Source: CAKOSP01 sp964372145 (lineage in GTDB: Bacteria; Bacillota_I; Bacilli_A; RF39; UBA660). Taken from it: a stretch of 56,574 bases of DNA. The notes beneath the pieces are model-generated. The model had not been told where the DNA came from, did not search any database, and saw nothing but the letters and a program-made list of their open reading frames with translations. The DNA lies in the NCBI GenBank assembly GCA_964372145.1, contig CAYJPM010000003.1, forward strand, positions 1 to 56,574, given 5' to 3'. Positions 35,287 through 43,147 of this stretch are shown here, piece after piece (positions within the stretch are counted from its first letter, which is position 1; the number at the start of each line of letters is the position of its first letter). A program made the position numbers and the translations under genes.

Positions 35287-37467
35287 TTATTTTTCCTTTT
35301 TTACTTTATCTTTTTTTTCTTCCTTTTTATCTTCTTTTTTAATAGGTTTAGGCAAACATTCTTTTCTAGATAAGTTAAGTCTTCCTTTGTTATCATAACC
35401 CATTGATTTAACAAGTATTTGATCTCCAACTGATACTATATCACTTGGTTTTTCAACTCTTTCATGAGCAAGTTGTGATACATGTACTAAACCTTCACAG
35501 TTAGGCCATAATTCAACAAAGCATCCAAAGTCTTCTACTTTAACTACTTTACCTTCATATTCTTTTCCATATTCAACAACTTTTACAATATCTTCGATCA
35601 TTTTTCTTGTTTTATTTATTACTTCTTCATCAGTATGATATATAATTACTCTTCCGTCATCTTCTAAATCTACTTTAACAGCATCTTTATCATTAACTGT
35701 TTTAACATTACTAGATTCTAAGATAACTTTAGTAATCATTTCTCCACCACGACCTATTACATCTTTAATTTTTTCTGGATCAATTGTAAATGTAATAACT
35801 TTTGGTGCATATTTACTTAATTTTTCTCTTGGAGCTTCAATTACTTCATGCATTACATCTAATATTTCAAATCTTGCTTTTTTAGCTTGTGCTAAGGCTT
35901 CTTTTAAAATACTTTCAGTAACACCTTTAATTTTAATATCCATTTGAAGTGCTGTGATACCTTTTTTAGTACCCGCTACTTTGAAGTCTATGTCTCCCAT
36001 GTGATCTTCTAAACCTTGAATATCAGTTAAAATAGTATATTTCTTACCATTTTGGATTAGTCCCATTGCAATACCCGCTACTGGTGCTTTAATTGGTACA
36101 CCTGCTGCCATTAAACTTAAACATCCAGCACATATTGTAGCTTGACTTGATGAACCATTAGATTCTAATACTTCAGATACTACTCTTATTGTATAAGGGA
36201 ATTCTTCTTCAGAAGGTATTACTTCTAAAAGTGCTCTTTCTCCTAAAGCTCCATGTCCTACTTCTCTTCTTCCTGGTGCTCCATATCTTCCTGTTTCACC
36301 TACTGAATATTGTGGAAAGTTATAATGTAACATGAATCTTTTTGTATCTTCAATTCCAAGACCATCTAATATTTGATGTTCTCCTAATGCTCCTAATGTA
36401 GTAGTAGCAAGTGCTTGAGTTTCACCTCTTTGGAATAAACCTGAACCATGAGTTCTTGGAAGTAAATCAATATAAGCTTCTAAACTTCTTATTTCATCCA
36501 TTTTTCTTCCATCTGGTCTAACTTTTTTATCTGTAATTAAATATCTAACTAAATCAGATTCTAATTTATGAACACTTTTTTTAACATCAGATATTTTACT
36601 ATCTTTATTTTCATCTTCAGCATATACTTCTTCAAAGTGTTCAACTGCATTTACCATAACATTTTCTATTGCTTCGTATTTTTCTAATTTATCTTTAATT
36701 TGAATTGCTTTAAGCATTTCTTTTTCAAACTTATCAGTTACATCTTTTAATACTTCTTCATTAATATCAAATATTTCAAGTTCAACTTTTTCTTGTCCTA
36801 CTTCATCTATTATTTCTTTTTGGAATTTACATAATTTTTTAATATTTTTATGTGCTTCCATTAATGCTTCTAACATTATTTTTTCAGATAATTCTGACGC
36901 GCCTGCTTCTACCATGTTAATAGCGTCTTTAGTACCCGCTACTGTAAGGTCTAAAGAACTAATTTCTTTTTTAGCTACTGTTGGATTAACAATTAATTTA
37001 TCATTTACTAAACCAATGTTAACACCAGATACTGGTCCATCAAACGGAATATTACTTATTCCAAGAGCTAAAGATGTTCCAAATAAAGCAGCCATTTCTG
37101 GTGAATTATCTTGATCTACTGATAATACTGTATTAATAACTTGAATTTCATTTCTTAAATTCTCATTAAACATAGGTCTTATTGGTCTATCGATTAATCT
37201 TCCTGCTAATGTTGCTGCATCTGAAGGTCTTCCTTCTCTTTTAATAAATCCACCAGGAATTTTACCTACTGAATATAATTTTTCTTGATATAAAACTTGT
37301 AATGGAAAAAAATCTTGAGTTACTGGTTTTTTACCCATAACACATACAGATAATACTACTGTTTCTCCATATCTAACTAAAACTGAACCGTTTGCTTGTT
37401 TAGCAAGTTGTCCTGTTTCAACTATAAGTTCTCTTCCTAAAAAATCTAATTTAAATACTTTTTTCAT
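35287..37467 (-). CDS. pnp: Polyribonucleotide nucleotidyltransferase (PNPase)
   Basis: 726 residues. PNPase degrades RNA 3'-5' using phosphate. Two RNase PH domains (GRLIDRPIRPMF; RPDGRKMDEIRSLEA, GLFQRGETQAL), an alpha-helical insert, a KH domain (KIKDVIGRGGEMITKV) and an S1 domain (GKVVKVEDFGCFVELWPNCEGLVHVSQL) are visible, with a Lys-rich tail. rpsO-pnp order is the usual one. AAGGAAG precedes the ATG. Confidence 0.98.
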   Translation of the reverse strand: MKKVFKLDFLGRELIVETGQLAKQANGSVLVRYGETVVLSVCVMGKKPVTQDFFPLQVLYQEKLYSVGKIPGGFIKREGRPSDAATLAGRLIDRPIRPMFNENLRNEIQVINTVLSVDQDNSPEMAALFGTSLALGISNIPFDGPVSGVNIGLVNDKLIVNPTVAKKEISSLDLTVAGTKDAINMVEAGASELSEKIMLEALMEAHKNIKKLCKFQKEIIDEVGQEKVELEIFDINEEVLKDVTDKFEKEMLKAIQIKDKLEKYEAIENVMVNAVEHFEEVYAEDENKDSKISDVKKSVHKLESDLVRYLITDKKVRPDGRKMDEIRSLEAYIDLLPRTHGSGLFQRGETQALATTTLGALGEHQILDGLGIEDTKRFMLHYNFPQYSVGETGRYGAPGRREVGHGALGERALLEVIPSEEEFPYTIRVVSEVLESNGSSSQATICAGCLSLMAAGVPIKAPVAGIAMGLIQNGKKYTILTDIQGLEDHMGDIDFKVAGTKKGITALQMDIKIKGVTESILKEALAQAKKARFEILDVMHEVIEAPREKLSKYAPKVITFTIDPEKIKDVIGRGGEMITKVILESSNVKTVNDKDAVKVDLEDDGRVIIYHTDEEVINKTRKMIEDIVKVVEYGKEYEGKVVKVEDFGCFVELWPNCEGLVHVSQLAHERVEKPSDIVSVGDQILVKSMGYDNKGRLNLSRKECLPKPIKKEDKKEEKKDKVKKEK

Positions 37468-37493
37468 TTCTACTTCCTTTCTTACAAAAAAAA

Positions 37494-37514
37494 GACACTA
37501 TAAAGATTAGTGCC
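37494..37514 (-). terminator. Terminator after rpsO
   Basis: A 7-base stem (37494-37500 with 37508-37514, one wobble), then a T-run on the minus strand. Partial read-through may feed pnp. Confidence 0.6.
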
Positions 37515-37783
37515 TATTTTCTTAAATCTAATTTTTTAATTATTTCTCTATAACTAACTACGTCATTATCTTTTAAATAACTAAGTAATTTTTTTCTTCT
37601 ACCAACTTTCATTAAAAGTCCTCTTTTAGAATGGAAATCATGAATGTGAGTTTTTAAATGATCAGTTAAGTCATTTATTTCTTTAGTTAATATTGCTATT
37701 TGAACTTCAGCTGAACCAACATCATTTTTTCCTTTAGCGAATTCTTTAATGATTTTGCTTTTTTCTTCTTTGTTTAAAGCCAT
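37514..37783 (-). CDS. rpsO: 30S ribosomal protein S15
   Basis: 89 residues, the standard length. GSAEVQIAILTKEINDLTDHLKTHIHDFHSKRGLLMKVGRRKKLLSYL is the family core. AAAGGAG precedes the ATG. The leader of about 100 bases (to about 37895) may include an S15 control element. Confidence 0.97.
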   Translation of the reverse strand: MALNKEEKSKIIKEFAKGKNDVGSAEVQIAILTKEINDLTDHLKTHIHDFHSKRGLLMKVGRRKKLLSYLKDNDVVSYREIIKKLDLRK

Positions 37784-37895
37784 GTTTAATTTCTCCTTTC
37801 ATATTATTAATCGGTTTTAACCTAGTATTAGTTGGAGTAACTGGATACCAAGTAAAAACTTCTAAAGATATTTTATAATATTATTGCAAAAAAAG
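37784..37895 (-). promoter_or_regulatory. rpsO promoter and 5' leader
   Basis: A possible promoter TTGCTT, 17 bases, TAAAAT lies at the far end, then about 80 bases without an ORF before AAAGGAG. Many bacteria control rpsO with a leader bound by S15. I cannot assign a structure by eye. Confidence 0.3.
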
Positions 37896-37898
37896 CAA

Positions 37899-38834
37899 CT
37901 AATATCTTCTTTTTCTTTGATTTTCTTCTTCTTTATTTTTTAAACTATTTTCTATAAAATAGAATGAATTACCAATCTTTTCCATTTTAGCAATTTTTTC
38001 TACTATAAAAACATTATTTAAAAGATATTTACTATTACTTAATGTCTTATTATATTCATCTAATTTTAATGTTGTATATGTATAGAATTGTTCTGAAATT
38101 TCATCAATATCATTCATGTTTTGAATCTGCTTTTTAATTTCATCAGGCAATTTATACTCTAATTCCATTATTTTTATTAGCAAACTTTTTAACATTATAA
38201 TTTTATCTTCATCTGATACATTGTACAAATCATCATTATCAAATTGTATTGATTTATCATGAACGTCTTCTTCATAATTTTCTTTTTCAGTTTTATCGGT
38301 TTTTAATATATTTTTCTTTTCTTGGTTATTTTTATTTTGTATAATTTCTCTAAGTTTCGAATCAGAATATATATTTAAATTCGAAGTTTTTTCAACTATT
38401 TCTATTTGTCCATCTAATTTACAATAAAGTACGTAAGAATTTTGTTCATCCAATTCTATTTTTGTAGATTGTTCTTTTATTTTATTAATAATATCTTTTA
38501 ATAATAAACATTGGATTATCCCTGGTTTTTTATCATATATTAGTTTTTCAAATTTTGTCAAATACTCTAAGTGATCTGTAGTTTTTAAATTACTAATTAC
38601 TTCATTTAATTCCATTTTCCCTTTTATTTTCATCACTAAAGCGAATATCACGTTAACTATTGGTATTAGCATTAAATAAAATGCATATGAACTTTCATTA
38701 GTGTGAATTTTACTACTATCTTTCATTTTATACCCTTCATCGTATATTTTCTTTAATACACATAGTGATGTATTTAAGTTTATACCTGCTGATAACAAGT
38801 ATGATGAAATTACTATTAATATTATATTTGTCAT
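37899..38834 (-). CDS. Hypothetical membrane-anchored protein
   Basis: 311 residues. Two membrane segments near the N-terminus (about 3-20 and 50-68), then a soluble, highly charged region with a Lys/Glu/Asp linker (about 165-205) and a C-terminal helical domain (EQFYTYTTLKLDEYNKTL). I recognise no family. AAGGAG precedes the ATG. Confidence 0.6.
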   Translation of the reverse strand: MTNIILIVISSYLLSAGINLNTSLCVLKKIYDEGYKMKDSSKIHTNESSYAFYLMLIPIVNVIFALVMKIKGKMELNEVISNLKTTDHLEYLTKFEKLIYDKKPGIIQCLLLKDIINKIKEQSTKIELDEQNSYVLYCKLDGQIEIVEKTSNLNIYSDSKLREIIQNKNNQEKKNILKTDKTEKENYEEDVHDKSIQFDNDDLYNVSDEDKIIMLKSLLIKIMELEYKLPDEIKKQIQNMNDIDEISEQFYTYTTLKLDEYNKTLSNSKYLLNNVFIVEKIAKMEKIGNSFYFIENSLKNKEEENQRKRRY

Positions 38835-38877
38835 ATTTTCTCCTTAAAACATACTTTACACCTTTTAAAAAAATATG

Positions 38878-39402
38878 TCAATTATTATATATTATTACTT
38901 CACAATTATTAACTTTGTACTTAGATATATCTCCATCTTCAGGTTCACCTTCTAAAATACATCTAATATTTAGAATTGTTCCTGCGTGGGTTACTATTAA
39001 GATGTTTTTGTTTTTATAATTTTCTTCTAAATATGAAAAGAAATTTTGAATTCTATTATGAATATTTTCTAATAATTCAATTTCATATTTTGTACATTGC
39101 TTATCATTGTTAAAATCTAGATCTTTTGGAAATTCATTTTTGCTTTTTCCTTCTAGTAAACCATTACCTCTTTCAATTAATCTTTCATCAATAATTATAT
39201 CTTTATTTGTTATTATTTTAGCTGTTTCATAGGCTCTTTTTAAAGGACTAGAAAATACTTTATCAAAATTAATATCTTTTAATTTTTCTTTAGTTTCTAA
39301 TGCTTGATTTATCCCTACTTCATTTAATGGTATATCAGTTCTTCCTTGCATTATCCCTTTTACATTCCAATCGGTTTGTCCGTGTCTTACTATATATATC
39401 AT
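38878..39402 (-). CDS. Histidine phosphatase family protein (phosphoglycerate mutase-like)
   Basis: 174 residues. The RHG motif (IYIVRHGQTDWN, His7 phosphorylated) and THAGTILN (second His) define the histidine phosphatase family; RTDIPLNEVG and FSSPLKRAYETA support this. The substrate is unknown; it is not clearly a glycolytic mutase. GGGAATTT lies before the ATG. Confidence 0.9.
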   Translation of the reverse strand: MIYIVRHGQTDWNVKGIMQGRTDIPLNEVGINQALETKEKLKDINFDKVFSSPLKRAYETAKIITNKDIIIDERLIERGNGLLEGKSKNEFPKDLDFNNDKQCTKYEIELLENIHNRIQNFFSYLEENYKNKNILIVTHAGTILNIRCILEGEPEDGDISKYKVNNCEVIIYNN

Positions 39403-39435
39403 AAATTCCCTTTCGTTCTAATTGTAACATAAAAA

Positions 39436-39454
39436 AAACACAATTTATGTGTTT
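39436..39454 (-). terminator. Terminator after the FNT gene
   Basis: A 7-base stem (39436-39442 with 39448-39454), then a T-run on the minus strand. Confidence 0.65.
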
Positions 39455-40061
39455 AATTTATTTTTTTTAATAATGGTATAAATATTGCTCCTACTAGGTT
39501 ACCTATAACTGCAATTATTATAAATATTAATCCTTCAATTGTAAATAACTTACCTGCAAAATTTAAATATGCTATATCAGCTATACTATGTTCAAAATAA
39601 CAAAGTATAAATACCATTACACAAAGTACTACTAATATATATTTTCCTAAGTCTTCTTTTATTTTTTTAAATCCATTTACTCCAGTATACATTAATATCC
39701 CACAAAATATTGCTAATATAAATACACTTAGTAAACTATCATTTAATTTAGCTTCTACTAAATATGTGCTAGCTTCAAATAATTTATCACTATTTTTTGT
39801 TAAACTTATTAAATAACTTGATATAATTACACCTACTGTGTTACCAATTAATATATTAAGGACTCTAAGTATATATTTAAAATTATTTTCAACTATATAA
39901 CCTACTTTTCCTGTATATAAATTTAAATCATATGTAAGTATTATTATAAGTGCAATACTAAATAAAAATGATCCAATAATCTTATCACTTATCATTAAAT
40001 AACAAGCTACTGCTATCGTGATAAATAATCCCGCTAATACTGCTTTTACAAAATCTTTCAT
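39453..40061 (-). CDS. Formate/nitrite transporter (FNT) family channel, short form
   Basis: 202 residues with six predicted helices. LAGLFITIAVACYLMI, LYTGKVGYI, GNTVGVIISSYL, FCGILMYTGVNGFK and YFEHSIADIAYLNF match the FNT (FocA/NirC) fold, the last being the His region of the pore. It is clearly shorter than the usual 260-280 residues. It would carry a small monovalent anion such as formate. Stands alone; no pfl genes are near. Confidence 0.8.
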   Translation of the reverse strand: MKDFVKAVLAGLFITIAVACYLMISDKIIGSFLFSIALIIILTYDLNLYTGKVGYIVENNFKYILRVLNILIGNTVGVIISSYLISLTKNSDKLFEASTYLVEAKLNDSLLSVFILAIFCGILMYTGVNGFKKIKEDLGKYILVVLCVMVFILCYFEHSIADIAYLNFAGKLFTIEGLIFIIIAVIGNLVGAIFIPLLKKIN

Positions 40062-40092
40062 TACTTCAACTTTCTACTTCTTTACATAAAAA

Positions 40093-40107
40093 AACACATA
40101 ATGTGTT
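40093..40107 (-). terminator. Terminator after rplT
   Basis: A 6-base stem (40093-40098 with 40102-40107) around a 3-base loop, then Ts on the minus strand. Ends the infC operon. Confidence 0.6.
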
Positions 40108-40651
40108 ATTTTAAATTAGCTAGTAATTCATCTTTTTTCATTGATGAAAAACCTTTAACTCCAGCTTCTTTAGCCATAGCTTTTAATTCAGCTAATGTTT
40201 TAGAACTTAAATCTTCTTTAACTTCTTTTTTTGCTGTTTCCTTTTTAGGAGCAGCTTCTTTTTTTGCTGTAGCTTTAGGAGCTTTTACAACTTCTCCAGC
40301 TAAAGCTTTCTTAGAAATTTCTACTATAGCAGTGAATCCTTTAGGATCAGCTATAGCCATTTCAGATAATACTTTTCTATTAAGCTCAACTCCAGCTTTT
40401 GCTAAACCATTAATGAATTTAGAATAACTAATTTCATTTTCTCTACATGCTGCATTGATTCTTGTAATCCATAATTTTCTGAAATTTCTTTTGTTTGCTC
40501 TTCTGTCTCTAAAAGCATATTGTCCACTATGGAATACTTGCTCTTGAGCAGTTTTATATAATCTGTGTTTACTACCAAAATAACCTTTGGCTTCTTTTAG
40601 AACTTTACGTCTTCTAGTTTTAGAAACAGTTCCACCTTTAACTCTTGTCAT
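40106..40651 (-). CDS. rplT: 50S ribosomal protein L20 with a C-terminal SAP-like extension
   Basis: 181 residues; normal L20 has about 118. Residues 1-118 are ordinary L20 (RVKGGTVSKTRRRKVLKEAKG, NRKVLSEMAIADPKGF). An Ala/Lys linker (119-147) leads to SKTLAELKAMAKEAGVKGF and then a KKDELLANLK end (148-181), which is like a SAP/HeH or Rho-N helical domain of the kind that binds nucleic acid. There is no internal stop or new ribosome site, so it is a real fusion. L20 binds 23S rRNA and represses its own operon. Confidence 0.95.
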   Translation of the reverse strand: MTRVKGGTVSKTRRRKVLKEAKGYFGSKHRLYKTAQEQVFHSGQYAFRDRRANKRNFRKLWITRINAACRENEISYSKFINGLAKAGVELNRKVLSEMAIADPKGFTAIVEISKKALAGEVVKAPKATAKKEAAPKKETAKKEVKEDLSSKTLAELKAMAKEAGVKGFSSMKKDELLANLK

Positions 40652-40662
40652 AATTTACCACC

Positions 40663-40857
40663 TTAGATAACAGATTTTAATCTGCTAGTTTCTCCTTTAC
40701 TTAACACTTGTGTTCCTCTTCTTTGACGAACTTGTTTTCCACTGTCTTTACCAGTTTTGTGGTTACCACCACTCATCTTAGCAACTACAGTTCCATTTTT
40801 TTTCTTTTTTAACACTTTGCTTGAAGCTTTATGTGTTTTTTGTTTACATTTTGCCAT
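40663..40857 (-). CDS. rpmI: 50S ribosomal protein L35
   Basis: 64 residues, standard length. MAKCKQKTHKASSKVLKKKKNGTV and GKQVRQRRGTQVLSKGE are typical. Starts between infC and rplT, with AAGGAAAAT upstream. Confidence 0.95.
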   Translation of the reverse strand: MAKCKQKTHKASSKVLKKKKNGTVVAKMSGGNHKTGKDSGKQVRQRRGTQVLSKGETSRLKSVI

Positions 40858-40875
40858 ACTACAAATTTTCCTTTC

Positions 40876-41433
40876 TTATATTTCTTTCTTAGGAGTCAAT
40901 AGCATATACATTTGACGTCCTTCCATTTTAGGCGCTTGTTCCACTGTTGAAACTTCTGATAATTCATTAGCAAATCTTTTTAATACTTCTTCCCCTATTT
41001 CAGGATGAGCCATTTCTCTACCTCTAAATCTAATAAAAGCTTTTATTTTATGTCCTTTTAATAGATAATCTGAAGCATTTTTTTTACGAGTATTAAAATC
41101 TCCAATATCAATTCTAGCTGATAAACGATATTCTTTTAACTCTTTGTTAGATTCTCTTTGTTTCTTTTGAGCTTCTTTCATTTTTTTAGATTTTTCATAT
41201 TTAAATTTATTATAATCCATAATCTTAGCTACTGGCGGAGTTGAATTTTCACTCATTAGCACAAGATCTAAACCAGCATATCCTGCTAAAGTTAAAGCAT
41301 CTTGTAACTTTTTGATTCCCATTTTTTCTCCATTTGGACCAATAACCATCATTTCAGAAACTCTGATGTTTTCATTTACTTGATTATCATTATTGTTGTT
41401 AGTATTATTTCTAACATTATACTTATTTGCTAT
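40876..41433 (-). CDS. infC: Translation initiation factor IF-3, probable AUA start
   Basis: IF-3 binds the 30S subunit and proofreads the start codon. NQVNENIRVSEMMVIGPNGEKMGI begins the N-domain, and the C-domain holds FRGREMAHPEIGEEVLKRF. The ribosome site GGAGGTG (41440-41446) sits 6 bases before an ATA (41431-41433), giving 185 residues. No ATG/GTG/TTG lies at that spacing, and the GTG at 41448 is upstream of the site. IF-3 genes commonly use AUU, a codon IF-3 discriminates against, for self-control. AUA would do the same. Confidence 0.9.
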   Translation of the reverse strand: MANKYNVRNNTNNNNDNQVNENIRVSEMMVIGPNGEKMGIKKLQDALTLAGYAGLDLVLMSENSTPPVAKIMDYNKFKYEKSKKMKEAQKKQRESNKELKEYRLSARIDIGDFNTRKKNASDYLLKGHKIKAFIRFRGREMAHPEIGEEVLKRFANELSEVSTVEQAPKMEGRQMYMLLTPKKEI

Positions 41434-41448
41434 GTTAAGCACCTCCAC

Positions 41449-41578
41449 AAATTAAAAAGGTGAAGTTAAAAACCTCCACCTTAAAAAACATAAAAATTAA
41501 TCATTCTTAGGTTTTTTACCTACTGCTCTTCGCTAGTCAGGTGGATTTAAAAATCGCTTTCCTTTTTAATACATTGTT
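41449..41578 (-). ncRNA. infC-rpmI-rplT leader with attenuator (L20-leader type)
   Basis: Between the promoter and infC is a structured leader of about 130 bases with no ORF. It ends in a terminator-like hairpin at 41457-41482 (AAGGTG with CACCTT, extended by AGGTT/AACTT across one bulged G), followed by TTTTTAATTT on the minus strand. Position and structure match the Bacillota L20 leader, in which L20 binding promotes termination. I did not verify the full pseudoknot. Confidence 0.65.
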
Positions 41579-41607
41579 ATTTTACTAAATTATTTTGTTT
41601 TTGTCAA
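41579..41607 (-). promoter_or_regulatory. infC operon promoter
   Basis: TTGACA (41602-41607), 17-base spacer, TAAAAT (41579-41584). It begins just before the stop of the upstream surface-protein gene. Confidence 0.75.
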
Positions 41608-41610
41608 CAT

Positions 41611-43125
41611 TTATTGTGATATTACATATGGATCATATTGTGTTCCAGTACCTGATACTATTTTTGTTGTACTCTTTAAATATAAAGTTGGTCTAGTAAA
41701 AACCTCTGTATTGGCATCAATTACAAATAATCCTGCTGTGTCTGCAACAAAAAAGTTATATGAAGTATTTCCTGGATGTGAAGTAATTAGCCATTCATTT
41801 ACTTCTTTGCTAAGCCATAAATCATTTTTAGCTGATGCATAATCTAATAGACCTGTATTCCAATGACTAGGTAATGCAGAATAACCATAATCACTTGTAT
41901 ATAACAATCCAATATGACCTGTAGTAGTTGTATTTGTATCAGCTGATACTGAAGTTCCTCTTTCAGCTGCGTACATAACTTGTGTATTTTGAAATGGATA
42001 TGCTGTATCAGAACCTAAATACCAAGTTACTTCCTGAATCATTGCTCTTGCTGATTCTTTTATACCTACGGTTTCAAAATTACACAATTTTGTTTCTTCA
42101 TCAGTACATCCTGCCAAACCTGTTGTTGCGACTGTACTACTATAATAATGATTATTTAACAATTGATTTAATTCTGCACCTCCTGATGAATCAGACCATG
42201 AATTATCATTACCTGTATCTAATTTATATATACCGATGTAGTCATCTCTCACTATTTTAACTAAATTAGTACTATTTATACCATGTGAATTTTCATCAAA
42301 TACTCCAACTACTCTCCACATTTCATTATTGAATATAACGTAGTTATTTGGAGTGTTTCCTGAGTATCTATACTCACTTGTATTTGTATAATATAAACTA
42401 TTAGTACCGTCTAAACCATTATGTAAACTAATGATATAATCATTAAAGTTTTCTGTTTGTAGTTCTTCTGCTTCTTTAAGTGAAAAAGTTGCCGTTAAAG
42501 ATTTATTTGAATTACCATTTTGATTTTCAGGATGATTTACAAATATTATTTCTAATTTCCAATTTTCTGAAATACCTATCATTGTTGATGTACTAATTGC
42601 TTTAGAGGCTACTATTTTAATTCTACCTGTTGATGTAGTTATATCAAAACCTTTGTAACTTTCTCCATTTTCATCTACAACTGTTTTGTATGTTAATCCA
42701 TTAACAGCTGTTAATTCATTCCCTCCAGGATCAGTTACTCTAAGTAATATTTCGGGTGTATCTGATGATATTGAATATATAAATGAATTACTACTAATAT
42801 CTAAAATGACATCATAATTCATTGATATCAATTTCCCGTCTTCAGATGCAACTAATTTAGCTACTGATGTTGTACCAGAAACTAAACTGCCTTCACCTGC
42901 TCCAAAATTATTTTCATCAGCACTTATTGTAAGTGGTGTACCTGGTGTAAAATATAATTGATCTATTAAACCACTTCCTAAGTTTATCTCAGTGTCAGAA
43001 GGATTACTAACTACTGAAGCAAAATAAGCATATGATACACCTATAATAACAGCTCCTGCTATCAATACTATTAAAAATAATCGTGAGTTAATTGTTTTTA
43101 ATTTAAAATTTATTTTGTTTTTCAT
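41611..43125 (-). CDS. Surface protein with SipW-type signal and shared N-terminal module
   Basis: 504 residues. A basic start and hydrophobic segment (LFLIVLIAGAVIIGVSYAYFAS) give a SipW-like signal. Residues of about 40-225 form a beta-rich domain also present in the next gene (SDTPEILLRVTDPGGNEL, GLTYKTV, KGFDITT, SLTATFSL). The C-terminal part (YVIFNNEMWRVVGVFDENS, NLVKIVRDDYIG, FTRPTLYLKS) resembles a repeat-containing surface-protein domain common in gut Bacillota. AGGAGACAAC precedes the start. A cell-surface location is inferred. Confidence 0.6.
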   Translation of the reverse strand: MKNKINFKLKTINSRLFLIVLIAGAVIIGVSYAYFASVVSNPSDTEINLGSGLIDQLYFTPGTPLTISADENNFGAGEGSLVSGTTSVAKLVASEDGKLISMNYDVILDISSNSFIYSISSDTPEILLRVTDPGGNELTAVNGLTYKTVVDENGESYKGFDITTSTGRIKIVASKAISTSTMIGISENWKLEIIFVNHPENQNGNSNKSLTATFSLKEAEELQTENFNDYIISLHNGLDGTNSLYYTNTSEYRYSGNTPNNYVIFNNEMWRVVGVFDENSHGINSTNLVKIVRDDYIGIYKLDTGNDNSWSDSSGGAELNQLLNNHYYSSTVATTGLAGCTDEETKLCNFETVGIKESARAMIQEVTWYLGSDTAYPFQNTQVMYAAERGTSVSADTNTTTTGHIGLLYTSDYGYSALPSHWNTGLLDYASAKNDLWLSKEVNEWLITSHPGNTSYNFFVADTAGLFVIDANTEVFTRPTLYLKSTTKIVSGTGTQYDPYVISQ

Positions 43126-43147
43126 AATATGTTGTCTCCTTCTTTTT

